This document shows positions 1-12,090 of a stretch of 64,000 bases of DNA, in pieces (positions within the stretch are counted from its first letter, which is position 1; every line of letters starts with the position of its first letter). Source of the stretch: Hydrangea macrophylla (Eukaryota; Streptophyta; Magnoliopsida; Cornales; Hydrangeaceae). Under the pieces are notes generated by a model. It was given only the letters and a program-made list of their open reading frames with translations. It ran no database searches and was not told where the DNA came from. The stretch is taken from contig CM066991.1 in the NCBI GenBank assembly GCA_033977485.1, positions 130,653,999-130,717,998 of the forward strand, read 5' to 3'. The translations under genes and the position numbers were made by a program.

Positions 1-767
1 TGGTTGCCAATAGTGAGAGCAGGTATCTGAGCCTGAGAGCAATCAACTTTATTAAAAACTATGGCATGTGTTTGGTCTATGTCTAGTCCACCTGCTAGCA
101 TCCGGCATAGATGGGGGTACAGTGGCTTTTGGCCTTTAGTTTTAGTAATTTACAAGTTTACAGAACTGATTGTTAGTTTAGTTATGTTGATTTTACCATT
201 GAAAAGAGTTGAATGTAAAGAAACTGTCTTGGTAGTAAAATTACATGCTTGGATCGTACCAATATAGTTTAGGTTGGAGAATTCTCATTTGGAATAATAT
301 CCGTGCTGTTAATGTACCCTCACAGTTGATTATACAGTGCATAACTCATCATTACTCTTTGCAGTCAGATTATGGGGATGTCAATCCTATTATAACGTTT
401 TCCTTGTCAAGCCTCTAAGGTCATATATTTGATAATATGACACGTGTCAATGACTTTCCTTAATATCTCAGTTCATGACTTTCCTTAATATTTCATGGCC
501 ATAACAATGCCCCTAATTAGGATTGTGGACCATGTCACCCTTCCTCACTAGTGCCTTATATGCTTATATGCTTGTGCTCTTTGCACTTGAGCAAAAACAC
601 ACACACACACACACACACATGTACTACATTAGTGCACTGCTAATCTTGTGATCGTTTTAGCTCATTAGTTTTGATCTAAAGATGTTTTAGCTTTGCTGGT
701 ATATCGTACATGGAGTGCACTCCTTGTGTTTTCTGAGCTCATTAGTTTTGACATAAAAATGTCTTAG
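1..767. other. Intron and upstream sequence of the MAPKKK gene
   Basis: No exon of the kinase domain upstream of DIWSVGC could be found here. Exon 768 begins with the third base of a codon, so an upstream exon must exist and probably lies before the window. The stretch is T-rich and contains a (CA)n microsatellite at about 597-619. A 68-residue open frame at 61-267 has no recognisable similarity and is probably chance. Confidence 0.6.
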
Positions 768-3700
768 CTCTGCTGATATATGGAGTGTTGGATGTACTGT
801 AATCGAGATGGCTACGGGAAAGCCGCCTTGGAGCCAGCAATATCAGGAGGTACAAAACTTTAGAGTACCCTCCTCTTATTTTCCTTCCTACTTAAGCATC
901 TGTTTGTTGGTTGATAAGAAATTGAAACAGTGGTTGGTGTCTCTTTCAGGTTGCTGCTCTATTCCATATTGGGACAACAAAGTCTCATCCACCCATCCCT
1001 GAGCATCTCTCTGTTGAGGCGATAGATTTTTTGTTAAAATGCTTACAGAAGTGCGTTCTGATTTCTACTAGTATTTTTTTATTTATCCTGTCCTCACTTT
1101 TTTACTTGTATAGCCTATGAGAGCTGTTTCATCCTTGGCTGGAATCTGTTGTCTGTTGACATAAAATGTACAAATTAATGCTCTATGTTTGTACTTATTA
1201 TTATTTCTAATACTTTTCTGTCCAAATTGTGGCGGCAGGGAACCAGACTTGCGTCCTACTGCATCAGATTTACTGAAGGTATTTCTACACTGCTGACTAT
1301 TTTTTCTTATCAATCATTTATAAACTGAGCCATCGCACACGCACAAAAATCGTATATACAGCAGGGATCATTTACACCTGGCGTAAAACTTTTTATTAAG
1401 TTAACATTTTCAAAAATTAACCAGTGGTTTAACTATATAGTTCATTTTATCATGCTTCAAATTTCAGGTCAATCTAGAATCGGGAGAGTTCTCATTCAAA
1501 TAACGCTCCAAATTGTGACTATAAATAATACAAAGATTTGAATATTTGTATCAGATGTTGACTTGGAATTTGGTGTGTATGATGACATAAAATAAATAGG
1601 TAATCCACTGGTTGGGTTTGCAAAAAGGTGAATACAACAAAAAAGCCATTAAGAGGTGTAAAACTGAGAGGAAATGAATCCCTCCTCCTGTATATGTATG
1701 TATGTATAAGCAAGCACTTTTCCACTGATTCGCCCCCCCCCCCCCCCCCCCCCCCCCTTATGTGGTTGATAATGTGTAGCATCCATTCGTTATTGGGGAG
1801 TATCAGGAAACCCATCCTGTGTTTCGCACTTCGGTTATGGTCAGTACAATTGCATGAAGCTTTCCTAGCTCTAATTTTGTAGCTTTTGTTGACCATTTCT
1901 CGTAATCTTAGTACCATAATTATCAGGAAAATTCTGGAAACCGGATGGTAGCACCTGGGATGGATCTTAAAAACTCGTGAGTATTTCTATTTTGTGACAT
2001 TAGATGCGATTAAATACTTTATTGCCAGTTGTCTTCAATCATGACTCTTGGGGGTGTTGGTGTTGCTGCATGAACTCTGGTATCAGCACAACCTGCACGA
2101 GATTGAAGGATGCTCATGATTTGGGCAGTGTTAGGTGCTCAACTATGTATCCGGAGAAGTTGTTTGGAACAGAATCCGATTGGGGACTAAGTAATTACGA
2201 CGATGACATGTGTCAGATAGATGATGATCTTGTGGTTGATACATCACCAAAGTTCGGTTCAGTTTTACTCTCTGATGATCTCAATAAGGTTATAAATTGT
2301 CTTTATCTCCTTCTGTAATTTTTTTTTGACTGGATAGAAAGTTCTAATAATTTACAGGTGTGTTTCTTTTGACTTAAGAGTTTTAATCCTATGTCTGAGC
2401 CCAATGATGACTGGCCATGCAAGTTTGATGATAGTCCAGAGTTGAGCAGTAGTCGAGTGAATTCAGTTTCTGGTCAAACAATAAATGAGGCTGCTGGCAA
2501 GGTGGACAATGACTTCACATTTCCAAGTGGGCCGTTAGGAGCCGAGTATGATGACGAAGTTACTGAGACAAAAATTAGAGCCTTCCTCGTTGAAAAGGTA
2601 TAATTTTCTTTGACGCAGGTTTTCTATTCTTGAAAGAAAAGACGGACGAGAACTATCAGTCTATCATGATATTAACTTGCGCGGTGCTTCTATCTTAAGG
2701 GAGTTGTAAGACAGAAATCTTAATCTCTTGTTTTCTGATGATCTGTTTTAGGCTTTAGATCTGAAGAAACTGCAAACACCTCTATACGAAGAGTTTTACA
2801 ACTCATTGAATGCAGCGGGTTCTCCGAGTTCTCTAGAGAGAGAAAATAAAGAAAATTTTACTAGTAATATGAACTTACCTCCTAAAAGCAGATCCCCCAA
2901 AAGGATGTCTAGTAGAAGATTTTCTACAGCTGTTGATGTTGCGTACAGCACCAGCCCCGGTTCTCATTCTAAACGTGTATCGAATGTGGGCGGTGCGAGT
3001 AATCAAACTGTGCAGGAAGTTCAGTCATCTGGGCGTAGTGAATGGAAAGAGCATCTTATTGACACTCAGCCGGGGCCAGCTAGTCCAGTGTATGTATATT
3101 GCAGTCTGATGCCTGATATAGTTCGTGTTTCTTAATGGATTGTGTGTGATCCTTCTGTAACTTGGCGGCGAAAAATGTTCTATTGGCAGTGCAACCTTCT
3201 CTGAGAGACAAAGAAAGTGGAAAGAAGAGCTTGATGAAGAACTAGAGAGAAAACGAGGTAAGTTTTAGTTTTATCTTTTTTCTACTAATAATCTTGTTTC
3301 TTTGAGACCTTTCCATGGTATGTTCTAGCTCCACTGCTTGGATTCTAGGCCCTGGAATTGCAAATCATTTCAAGACTCAAAGCTTAATCTGTTGATTCTG
3401 TTATGACTTGGTGAACTGCTCTTAGGTAACAGCATTATAAAAGGTAAAGAGTCTTGTTTGGGAATATAGATTACCCTTCCTGCGAAGTACTGATGTGAAC
3501 TCCGACGATACCTGCCAGTAGGCAGGTTCACTCGTTTAAGGAGTGAGAGAATGCTCTTGTTACATGTTGCTGAATGAACAACTGAGACCAAGAACTCTCT
3601 GCTTTACTGCCAAATGTTTGCTTCGGATGGAAGAAATCGAGGACTTCAGTCACTGTCTGCTTAGTGCACATTAAACTCGAACAATTGTGGTTGAGTCGAT

Positions 3701-4880
3701 GTTTCTGAGGTGTGAATCCGAAGAAGTATTCACCTAGAGTGATTGTCAGGACCTCTGATCTCTAAGCTTGTAGGACTATTAAGTTTTTGAGTTTCCCAAC
3801 TAAAGTATTGCACTTACAGCCCATTTGGCGTGGTTTTTTTTGGGGCAACATTCACTTAGAAGTGATTGTTTTAATTTTTAAAAAAGCTGTGGCCATCTAA
3901 ATTAACCTGACCCTTTAAAACTGCCAAAAAAATAAAAATAAAAAAGCTCCAATTTGTAGCTTCTTAAAAAATCTCTTATTCCAAAAAATGATTACTTTAA
4001 AAGCTAACCCGAACGGGCTGTTGGTTGAAAGCCAAAGGAGGTCAATAAGTTGCCTCTAAGATATCTTATTTTCAGAGTTTCCTTCTGCTCTCAGTTGTTG
4101 CAACTCCACACCCTTCATTCCTTCGGTCCTTCCATCTATCATATCATTTGGATTTGGACTAACATTTAAGACTATAAGTTCAATCCCATGCTGCAAACAC
4201 TTGGCCCAGTTGAACCAAGAGTTTTCTACTTTTTAGGCACTGATGCACACCATGGTGCTACAATTTGCTCTGTCTATAATTGTCTCTTCAGAATAATAAT
4301 GGGACTTATCAGGAATTCTTCTTGTGCCTGGTGAAAAGATTTCTTCTATCTTGTTTCTTGAAGGAAATAGTGATCCCTTGAATTTGCTATATATGGTGCA
4401 GTGACACATGACAGCATGTCCTCTGTTTTCACCATTTTGTTTGTTTTTCAAAAATCAATGTACAAAATTCCAAAAGCCAATAGTGGGATGTGGTGTGCTC
4501 CTTCGTTTACCAGAAACAAACTCACAAGCTCTTACCTGTCAAATATAGATGGTTTATTGTTGAATAATGTGGTAGCATCAATGAATCTTGTAAATTAATA
4601 ACGTTAGATAGTGTGTGCATATATTGATGACACTTGCTAAAGCAGGAGAAAGAAACCATGGGCTTTAGGTTTTCATTAGCTGTATGATTGTGTTTATGAG
4701 TTATGGGTGAAGGTTAGGTTACTGACTTCAAATATATTTACATCTTCTGGGGGTTGATATTCAAAATTGAATGCTGCAGAGATAATGCGTCAGGCAGGAG
4801 TGGTAAAGACATCATCCCCAAAGGACAGAATTGTAAATCGGCAGAAAGATCGGTTAAGGTTTGCCTTTCCAGGTAAATAA
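768..4880 (+). CDS. ANP1/NPK1: ANP/NPK1-type MAP kinase kinase kinase, 3' part (10 exons)
   Basis: This is the C-terminal part, about 419 codons, of a plant MAPKKK of the ANP/NPK1 class. In Arabidopsis and tobacco these kinases act upstream of MKK6/NQK1 and MPK4/NRK1 in phragmoplast expansion and cytokinesis, and in stress signalling. Exons I can join with matching phase and GT-AG borders are 768-849, 950-1050, 1239-1278, 1780-1839, 1927-1976, 2087-2288, 2379-2597, 2752-3089, 3190-3257 and 4780-4880. The first three encode kinase subdomains IX-XI ([50 protein letters not shown]), followed by HPFVIGE. Next come an acidic stretch ([10 protein letters not shown]), the conserved block [13 protein letters not shown], an NLS-like [10 protein letters not shown] with several SP/TP sites, a charged probable coiled coil ([18 protein letters not shown]) that in NPK1 lies in the kinesin NACK1-binding region, and the family ending FAFPGK before TAA at 4878-4880. 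The HRD and DFG motifs lie upstream of the window. The donor after 2288 (GTTATA) is weak. Confidence 0.93.
1733..1757 (+). repeat. Homopolymer C25 just upstream of a MAPKKK exon
   Basis: A run of 25 C residues ends 22 bp before the exon that starts at 1780 with HPFVIGE. It occupies the place of the polypyrimidine tract. Its exact length is likely unstable and subject to sequencing error. Confidence 0.9.
3826..4021. mobile_element. MITE in the last intron of the MAPKKK gene
   Basis: The ends are inverted repeats: CAGCCCATTTGG on the left, and CCGAACGGGCTG on the right, which reads CAGCCCGTTCGG on the other strand. The element is about 196 bp and A/T-rich inside. The flanks are TTA on the left and TTG on the right, compatible with a degenerate 3-bp Tourist-type duplication. 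No 8-bp hAT duplication is visible. The superfamily is uncertain. Confidence 0.6.
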
Positions 4881-6961
4881 TTGTGTGTTTTTTATGCCTT
4901 GTAGAACAAGGAAAAAAAACATGCCACTCTTGATTCCGTCTCTTGTGCCCTTCTGGGAGCATGACAAATAAAACTGCTAGGTATAGGAGGGAAGGATGTT
5001 ATCTTTGATTTGAAGGGTCAAATTATAGAGAGAGAGGAAGACAGCAAGAAGGTTGTGATTTGCGTTCACAATTTATATGAATGGATGTATCAGAATTCAT
5101 ATCTATGCCGGTGCACTGCAGGAAATCATGCCCCTCATCAAGTGTTAATGTATGTATGTATCTTTTTATCAGTGAAAATATTATCAAATAACAAAGAAAG
5201 AGTGGCTTCTAGCCATATTTGCGTGAATTGTAGGAAGTGTGGCCACCCACCGCATTGTATTGAGTTCGAGTGGTTCATGAAATATTATACAAACTGTATC
5301 TATGTGGCCTTTCTTTTCTTAAAGATAAGTTTTGTAACATGTATGTTATCGCGGATTATGAAAATAGCATCTTTGAGCTTGGGTTTCAAATTTGGAAATG
5401 TTCGTCTAATATAATGAGTGAGATAGAGATAGAATGTTGTAAACATTTGTTTCAGCAAATCCGCTTGTTGGAAGCATTTTTTTGCGTTTGTGGTTTTGGC
5501 ATTTGACAAAAGGTAATACGAGGATAGGCTGGATAGCAATTTTCAGCTTTACTCGTCCCTCCTAGAAGTGCTCTCAGATGGGGTTGAGGGTGGCCCTATA
5601 GTAAATTGCAAACAACTCCCGATTGGTTGGGGAGTTTTGGGAGGCTCCTACATTGACTGAAAAGAGTCCAATCGAAGTTCATTTTACTCATAGAAGATTA
5701 AATAGTTTTTCGGATAATTGTTCAAATTGTCAGTTTTATTGCTTATTGTTGTCAATTTTCTAACTGGCCTTAAAGAAAAAATATGAACTTAGTTTGTTTC
5801 TCTACTTTGAAATTCTTGTGTAAAGTTCCTCTGTGATATTTGTTAGTGTAATTCCTTTTATTGAGCAAATGTAGTCTATTTTGTTTTGTGTTTTAACAAA
5901 ATATAGTTGAAGATGAAAGTTGCCTTTTTGGTTATGCTTGTGGAACAGAGTCTTCACCTTCCAAGCTACCTTTAAAAAAATAAAAAAAAATAAAAAAATA
6001 GCTTGCTGCTTGCCAAAAACTAGATTTGGGTTAGTGAAAACTTGGTGGTCAATTTGGAGTTGACAACAGCTGATCGTCGCTAATCCGGCAAAATAAATGA
6101 AAAAGAAAACCTAGCCTGCTGTGAATAAGAGAAAATAGTGAATGGAGTCTAGTTGTAGCACAACACATATATTGTCATTTTATGATGATATTAATATTTT
6201 TCCGCCTACACATACATCCAAATTTCCAATTATGCACATTTTTTGGGTCCTAATGCATGGAATGTAGCCAATTCAGATCTACCCACAATATATGAAAATT
6301 AGTTGACGTAACTTGCAGGCTTTTGGTTGGTTTATTGAAGTCAAAGAAAAACATGAGTTTGGCATGGAATGATTGATGTAGATATTCAAGGAAGACAGAG
6401 GCTGCCACGTAAGCGATCCTCATGTTTCCAAATGGATTTACATTATAATGCTTTTGTGCCTAAAGTTTTCCCATCAAAATGATGACCAAAATCCCAAGAA
6501 AATCCCATTTGATTCCACCCAAAATTCAATATATACCAGCAAGTGTATTTGAGTTGGTTGTTGAGGTCAAAGATTGCTAGAATTTTCGTATAGCTCTTTT
6601 GGACATTGCATGGAAGAAAATAGTGACTAAAGGCATATGTTGTTAGAATGGTAGGAAACAGATTATTAAAGTGCATCAAAACATTTGATGGGGTGGACAT
6701 TTCTTTTTCCTCTTTTTGCAATTAAAAGAGAATCTTTTGGTGGGAAAGACCCGGGCTATGTGGATTGTGGAGATCAATACGATGGGAAAAAAAAAATCTC
6801 ATTTGATTCGCAAAGGAAAATCCGTTCGCAAGTACACGTTCATACACACACACAGAGCTAATTTCTAATTTAATCCAAAAGGGTAGACTATGTGATTGGG
6901 GCTTTACGATAGGTCTGGTAAGGCCCCAAGTCGAACCCTGTGACCATCTTGCCCATTCACT
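4881..6961. other. 3' untranslated region of the MAPKKK gene, then intergenic DNA
   Basis: An AATAAA-type signal about 85 bp after the stop codon is the only candidate processing signal noticed. The rest is AT-rich with an A-rich patch at 5970-6000. The overlapping open frames at 5010-5539 lack any recognisable domain. Nothing else can be supported here. Confidence 0.5.
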
Positions 6962-7863
6962 CAGGGGCGGAGCCAAAAAGTTTCACTTGGGGGGCCGAGT
7001 TTACGGTCCCTAGTAAAAGGCCCACATGGGAATTTGGGGGCACCACCCTCAAAGTGATTTTTTGGGGGGTATGTTTATACAGAGTTATACAAAAAGTTTT
7101 TAGTTTATTTGCATATATTGTCACTTTTTTTTTTAATTTAATTTAATTTTATACTAAAGTCTAATCGCATATTGTAATCTGTAAAGTTTGAACTGATAAA
7201 TCAATTTGGATTAGGCTAAACTACAAAATGAAAAGAAAATGTGTCGGATCAAAAATTTAATATGAATTGGATTATAATTTGGTTTTGCTTTGTATTTAGA
7301 ATCCATGCTCTTTATTTGGTTTAGGGTAAATTGACAAATTGTAATATGTACATGGCGTGATCATTCTATTAAAGTTAATCATTTGAAAGGGCTAATACTT
7401 ATTACATGTTACTCAATATGTTATATAATTTTGCATTGGCGGTGGGATTTGTGGGAATATTGAAAAGAAGACAAATATTACATGTTTAATTTGGTCTCTT
7501 TTGTTTTAATTTATATGGTAGGGTTAAGGTATAGTGATGCTATGCTTTCCGAATTTGAATCCGAAATTTGGTTCTCAAATGCTTTATTACTTGTACCACA
7601 TGCATTGGCAAGTGGTACCATCAATTATATTACATCATGTGGTATAATTGTTAAGCCATTTGCATACCAAATTTGAGTTTTAAAATTTGAAAAACATAGC
7701 ATTATTTGGTAAGGTAGGAATAAGGATATATTTTGGGGGGGGGGGGGCAACCATTTAACATTCTAAAATTTCCCTTATAAATGGATATGTATTACGGAGT
7801 AAGAAAAATCTCAAATTCTTGGAGAGACCATGGCCTGCCTATCCCCAAGAAGCTCCGCCCCTG
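6962..7863. mobile_element. Non-autonomous hAT element, 902 bp
   Basis: The terminal inverted repeats are CAGGGGCGGAGC on the left and GCTCCGCCCCTG on the right. The flanking 8-bp duplication is CATTCACT (6954-6961) versus CATTCACC (7864-7871), 7 of 8 matching, as expected for hAT. There is no transposase frame, so it is non-autonomous. It contains a G14 run at about 7734-7747 and a smaller MITE at 7532-7706. Confidence 0.85.
7532..7706. mobile_element. MITE nested in the hAT element (ATGCTATG family)
   Basis: Imperfect inverted repeats face each other: TGATGCTATGCTTTCC with AATTTGAATCC on the left, and AAATTTGA with AACATAGCATTA on the right. Similar ends recur at 39567-39722, 43581-43893 and 61139-61265, so this is a family with several copies in the window. 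No clear target duplication was found. Confidence 0.5.
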
Positions 7864-8482
7864 CATTCACCGGATGAGAAAATTAAAATTCGTCGCAAAA
7901 ATGCCATGTGAGAGATTCAGGATTACAACGTGACCACATGTCATGTCATAAATGGGTTTGATTGGTAGGTTTGTTTCCTATAGGTTAAAAAAAAAAAAAA
8001 AAAAAAGGAGAAAGAAAGACAATCTCTAATTTAAAATCTGCATGGTAGAATATTCCTGGTGGTTATGATTTTACTTTAAGCTGAGATGGTTCCCTCTCTT
8101 TCTCTTTTTTGTCCATTAAAATTTAAAATGATATTATGATTGCTTTAACTTTTTTCTACCCATGAAAGGAAAATTTAAATTCTAATATTGAGTAAGCCAT
8201 CTCTTTCTTTGTCCGTCTTGACAAAATTATTAAAGGACCCTTTAAAGAACAAGTGTTCCATGTCTTACACACCCACAGCCATGGAACCGAATTGAAAGGA
8301 TAAGCTCAGGGAGTCCTAGTGGATATGATTGAAAACAACTTTATGAACTCTTCCATGGGCTCATAGTCATTAGTCATTTTCTTGATGGGTGTGTGGACCA
8401 TGATTTTAATGTTTGCTTAGTCCCATAGTTGAGGAGGTATTTTGGCAATAATTTGCGCTCTTAGTCTATAGCCCTAATTTTA

Positions 8483-8723
8483 GGGTAATTCTAATTACAC
8501 ACCTATTTTACTTTCTACAAAATAATGATTTTTCTCGTTACAATTAAATTATTTCTCTATAGAAAATGACATGAGAGGATAAATTAATTTAAAGGTTATA
8601 AAAAGTTATTCTCTACATCCACCCACCTCAATAAATCCTAGCTTACCAACATTTCTCAACAAATCTTTATTTTAAATAAATTAAAGTGGAGAGTAAAATA
8701 GGTGAGTGTAAATAGAATTTCCT
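8483..8723. mobile_element. Mutator-type MITE, 241 bp
   Basis: The left end GGGTAATTCTA and the right end (TAGAATTTCC, reversed) are inverted repeats that continue for about 38 bp. The element is flanked by a perfect 9-bp duplication CTAATTTTA at 8474-8482 and 8724-8732, the length typical of Mutator-like elements. The ends resemble those of the larger element at 45059-45823. Confidence 0.8.
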
Positions 8724-8732
8724 CTAATTTTA

Positions 8733-9394
8733 TGTTGTATATAGGAATGACCATCATTTTGTAGTCTTAGTTTTTTGCATTTGAGTATATAAAGCACAAT
8801 CGTAGTAACATCGTGGACGTATCCTCATTTTAGTGAATCACATAAATTTGGTTATTTTGTGTGATTCCTTTCATATCTGTTTTTGCTATTACATAGGTCT
8901 TGAAATAGGGTGACTACCAATTTTTCCCTGAGTAGTGTGCATATTGTCACATGTATTTAAAAAGTATTTGAGATTTAAATTTTGGAAAGTATAGCATTAC
9001 TCTTTTTTTTTTTTCTTCTTAAGTTTCAAGTTCTTCTGTGTAATACACAAGGCTGGTTTAAACTAAACTAAACAATCACCTTGCAAAATTTATTTTATTC
9101 TATTTTGGATGGAATGGCTTTTACATAATTTATATGTCACCAAGTAAACAAAGGGATTTTAGGATTTCATGCAACCCAAAAAGACTATGGTTGTCTATGA
9201 AAGAGTTTGTGGGTTGAATAAAGTCACAGACTCACATACAATGTAGACTGCAGCTGAGCCGTCGCCGGTCACTATTATGAAAGAAATTATAATATGATGT
9301 TACATCCACCAGCAAGAATTCAATTGTGGTGTTTGAACAACGAGGGCGACCACGTGTTTTCAAGAGAAAATATTTCATATGATGATTATTTTAA
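8733..9394. other. Intergenic, no gene seen
   Basis: AT-rich sequence with a T-run at about 9002-9014. No coding region, RNA gene or complete transposon was recognised. The last 9 bp (TTATTTTAA) are the target duplication of the next element. Confidence 0.5.
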
Positions 9395-9971
9395 GGGAAA
9401 ATTACACTGACACCCCCTGAGGTTTGCCGCTTTATCACTTACACCCCCTGAGGTTTTTTAGGTTACACTGACCTCCCTTCAGATTTGTGGGTTGGTAACA
9501 CTGACACTCCCTGCTATTAACTGGCGTTAAAAACTGACTAACATTCGTAAGTTAATTTTTTAAAATGTCCAAAATGCCCTTATCTTCTTCTTCTTCCACA
9601 CACACACACACATACAAATATATGTTCATAGATCTATAACTGAGTATAGCACAAAAACAAGAAGCAAACCAAGAAATTTTTTCGATATGTATATCACCAA
9701 CTAAATTCACACACAGATATACATACATATATATGTAGATGTGTGAATAAAAGAAGGCTCAGATGTATCTTACATGACAAATATAGACTCCGCCATGGCT
9801 GCAAAAACAGTTTGACTAAGAGAGAAGATGAATCTCCCAAAGGCGCTCTGAGTTGCCCCGCCAAGACACGAACTCCATTGTCAGCCGCTGATCTACTCAG
9901 AATCCATCATCACGGCCTCAAAAATTTTTTTTTTGGGCGATACAACATCAACACCACCACCACTGCCAAAC

Positions 9972-10013
<42 letters not shown>

Positions 10014-10252
10014 ATCGAAAAATTTCTATCGGACTGAAAAATTTCTCCAGTTCAGATCGATCGATCGAGAGAGAGAGAGAAGGGCTGTTGATTTTGAGAT
10101 GAATTCATCGGCTCCGATGATCGGATCTCAAGTTTTACAGAGAGGGGCAACCAAACATCCCATCTCTCTGGTATTAGCCTTATTCTGAGATCATCAAAAC
10201 CCACAAATTAAAAGGGGTTATATGTGTGTATATATATATATATATGTATGTG

Positions 10253-10298
<46 letters not shown>

Positions 10299-10450
10299 AA
10301 AATCAGAGTGATCAAAAATTTTTTTTTTGGGCGATACAACATCAGCACCACCACTATCGCCAAACACAAGTACACACACACACACACACACACAAATATG
10401 CTTATATATATATATATATCAATCTATCAGACTGAAAAACTTCTCTAGTT

Positions 10451-10497
<47 letters not shown>

Positions 10498-11164
10498 ACT
10501 GTTGATTTTGAGATGAATTCATCGGCTCCAATGGTCGGATCTCGAGTTTTACAGAGAGGGGCAACCAAACATCCCATCTCTCTGGTATTAGAGAGAAAAC
10601 ATATAAACCCCACAAATTAAAAGGGATTATATGTGTGTGTGTGTGTATATATATGTGAGTAGAGAGAGAGAGAGAGAACAAAATCAGAGTGATCCAACCC
10701 ATCTCTCCAGACCCCAAATTAGAAACCAAATTAGAAAAACCCCATGACTATCGAAGATTAGGGCTTTGAAAAATCTCAATATCAATTAAGGTTCTATTTC
10801 TGAGAAAATTAGAATTCAGAACAAGATTCTCATCAATCTTCATAGAAGTGGGTTTCTTTGCAATGATTTTTCCAGCTAAGTGATGAAACGATGAAACTTC
10901 TTGGTGGTGGAGTTGATCCAGGTGGCCGGATCGTAGCAACATCACTACTAGAAGCCGCCATTAAAATACGAAAGTTAGGGGCGAGAGTGAAGAAAGAGTA
11001 GAAGAAGATGAACAATCAGAGAGGGTAATATAGTCTTTTGACAATAGTTTCTAACGGCGTTAAAGTAGATAACTCTGACAGGGGGTGTTAGTGTCATGTC
11101 AGAAACCTCAGGGGGTGTGAGTGATAAAGCGGCAAACCTCAGGGGGTGTCAGTGTAATTTTCCC
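9395..11164. mobile_element. Mutator-like element with long terminal inverted repeats, 1770 bp
   Basis: The left end GGGAAAATTACACTG and the right end CAGTGTAATTTTCCC are perfect inverted repeats. They continue with blocks CACCCCCTGAGGTTT and GCCGCTTTATCAC, making the terminal repeat at least 65 bp. A perfect 9-bp duplication TTATTTTAA flanks it (9386-9394, 11165-11173), diagnostic of Mutator-like transposition. No transposase is present. The interior is microsatellite-rich and contains a tandem duplication. Most open frames inside are microsatellite translations. Confidence 0.88.
9918..10694. repeat. Tandem duplication inside the Mutator-like element (about 394 bp per unit)
   Basis: Two units start at about 9918 and 10312. 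Each runs in the same order: T-run, GGGCGATACAACATCA, (AC)n, a block ending GAAAAATTTCT, (GA)n, GTTGATTTTGAGATG, AATTCATCGGCTCC, CAACCAAACATCCC, (TA/TG)n, (GA)n and AATCAGAGTGATC. The single-copy segments differ at only a few bases while the microsatellites differ in length. A recent internal duplication is the simplest reading. Confidence 0.85.
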
Positions 11165-11173
11165 TTATTTTAA

Positions 11174-11638
11174 TAATGTGGTATAACAAGTTAATAAAAT
11201 CTGTATATTTATGTATATAAAAAATATTATTGTTACATGTAAGCATCATATCTATGTGCATTAGGGTGATACAAGTGACGTGGTATCCCAGTTACATTCA
11301 ATATTTTTCCGCATTTTCGGTGATTCATTTTCCGGGGAAAAAAGTTTACATATATATATATATCACTTTTTTTCCCCTCCCCCCTTTTATTTTATCCGTA
11401 CTTGTACCCGTGTTACAAATTTGTTGCCAGCTAAGCTTGCTCCTCTCACATTAAAGGGCTGTTTGGTTCACAGATAATTTTAGTTGATAGGAATCTGAAT
11501 CCTTACAGTGTGTTTGGTTCACTAGTGAAATCCTAGTTAAATTTATAATCAAGCGTTTGTTTAGGGCAAGAAACTTAAAATAAGAATTTTTCTAAACACC
11601 TAAATTATCCTCGAATGCTAAAACAAATGATGTGCTAA
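11174..11638. other. Intergenic with a MITE-like fragment
   Basis: At 11456-11600 the motif GGGCTGTTTGGTTCA and the related GTGTGTTTGGTTCAC occur, typical of hAT or Tourist MITE ends. No matching opposite end was found, so it is only a possible remnant. A short (TA)n lies at 11351-11363. Confidence 0.4.
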
Positions 11639-11741
11639 GAGCATCTCCAACCATATACCTAAAAATTCTCTAATGTGGAAGAACCAAAATGGGGTTTCCC
11701 AAATGGAGAAGTGAATATGGGTAATGTGGTTGGAGTTGCTT
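11639..11741. mobile_element. Foldback MITE, 103 bp, TAA duplication
   Basis: The left end GAGCATCTCCAACC pairs with the right end GGTTGGAGTTGC. TAA flanks both sides (11636-11638, 11742-11744), which suggests a PIF/Harbinger-like MITE. Elements with the same end type and TAA flanks occur at 35060-35500 and 54495-55106. Confidence 0.7.
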
Positions 11742-11770
11742 TAAGATTCAAATTATCACATCTGTAAAAT

Positions 11771-11880
11771 GAGTAAAGATTGTGAGTCACTGGACCCCAT
11801 AGTGACACAAGAGAGAGATAGACACATCTCTTGGGTTGTGTCCCAAACGCTGTCTTTGGGTGTGTTTCAAGTATTACCCC
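11771..11880. mobile_element. Mutator-type MITE of the AGAGATAGACACA family
   Basis: In reverse orientation it carries the same ends (GGTAATACTTG with CACACCCAAAGACA) and the same inner motif (TCTATCTCTCTCTTG) as the element at 58972-59154. The target duplication is not clear. The distal flank (AAAATTGGAGGTGAT) became the target of the large retroposon that follows. Confidence 0.6.
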
Positions 11881-12090
11881 TCTAAAATTGGAGGTGATTA
11901 CTCTCTTTCTAGAAAGCTTCTCCCTTCTATCTACAAACACACACACCACCAGTGCTCATTCTGGAGCTCTCCCTCCATGGGACAGCCATTGGTTCTTTTC
12001 TCTTTGTTTGAATAATTTCACTCTATTTCATTCTTTATGGGGGTGCTTTTCTCTCTTTATGAGAGTTTTGTTTTTTTATTTTGGGTTCTT

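Noticed and set aside
61..267. First exon of the MAPKKK
   Set aside because: The translation does not match any kinase subdomain and no splice border gives the right phase into exon 768.
5010..5539. Overlapping frames of 78-134 codons downstream of the MAPKKK
   Set aside because: No recognisable domain, no splice or family support, and they conflict with one another. They probably fall in 3' flank.
10208..10729. Open frames of 60-97 codons on both strands
   Set aside because: They translate (GA)n, (AC)n and (TA)n microsatellites inside the Mutator-like element.
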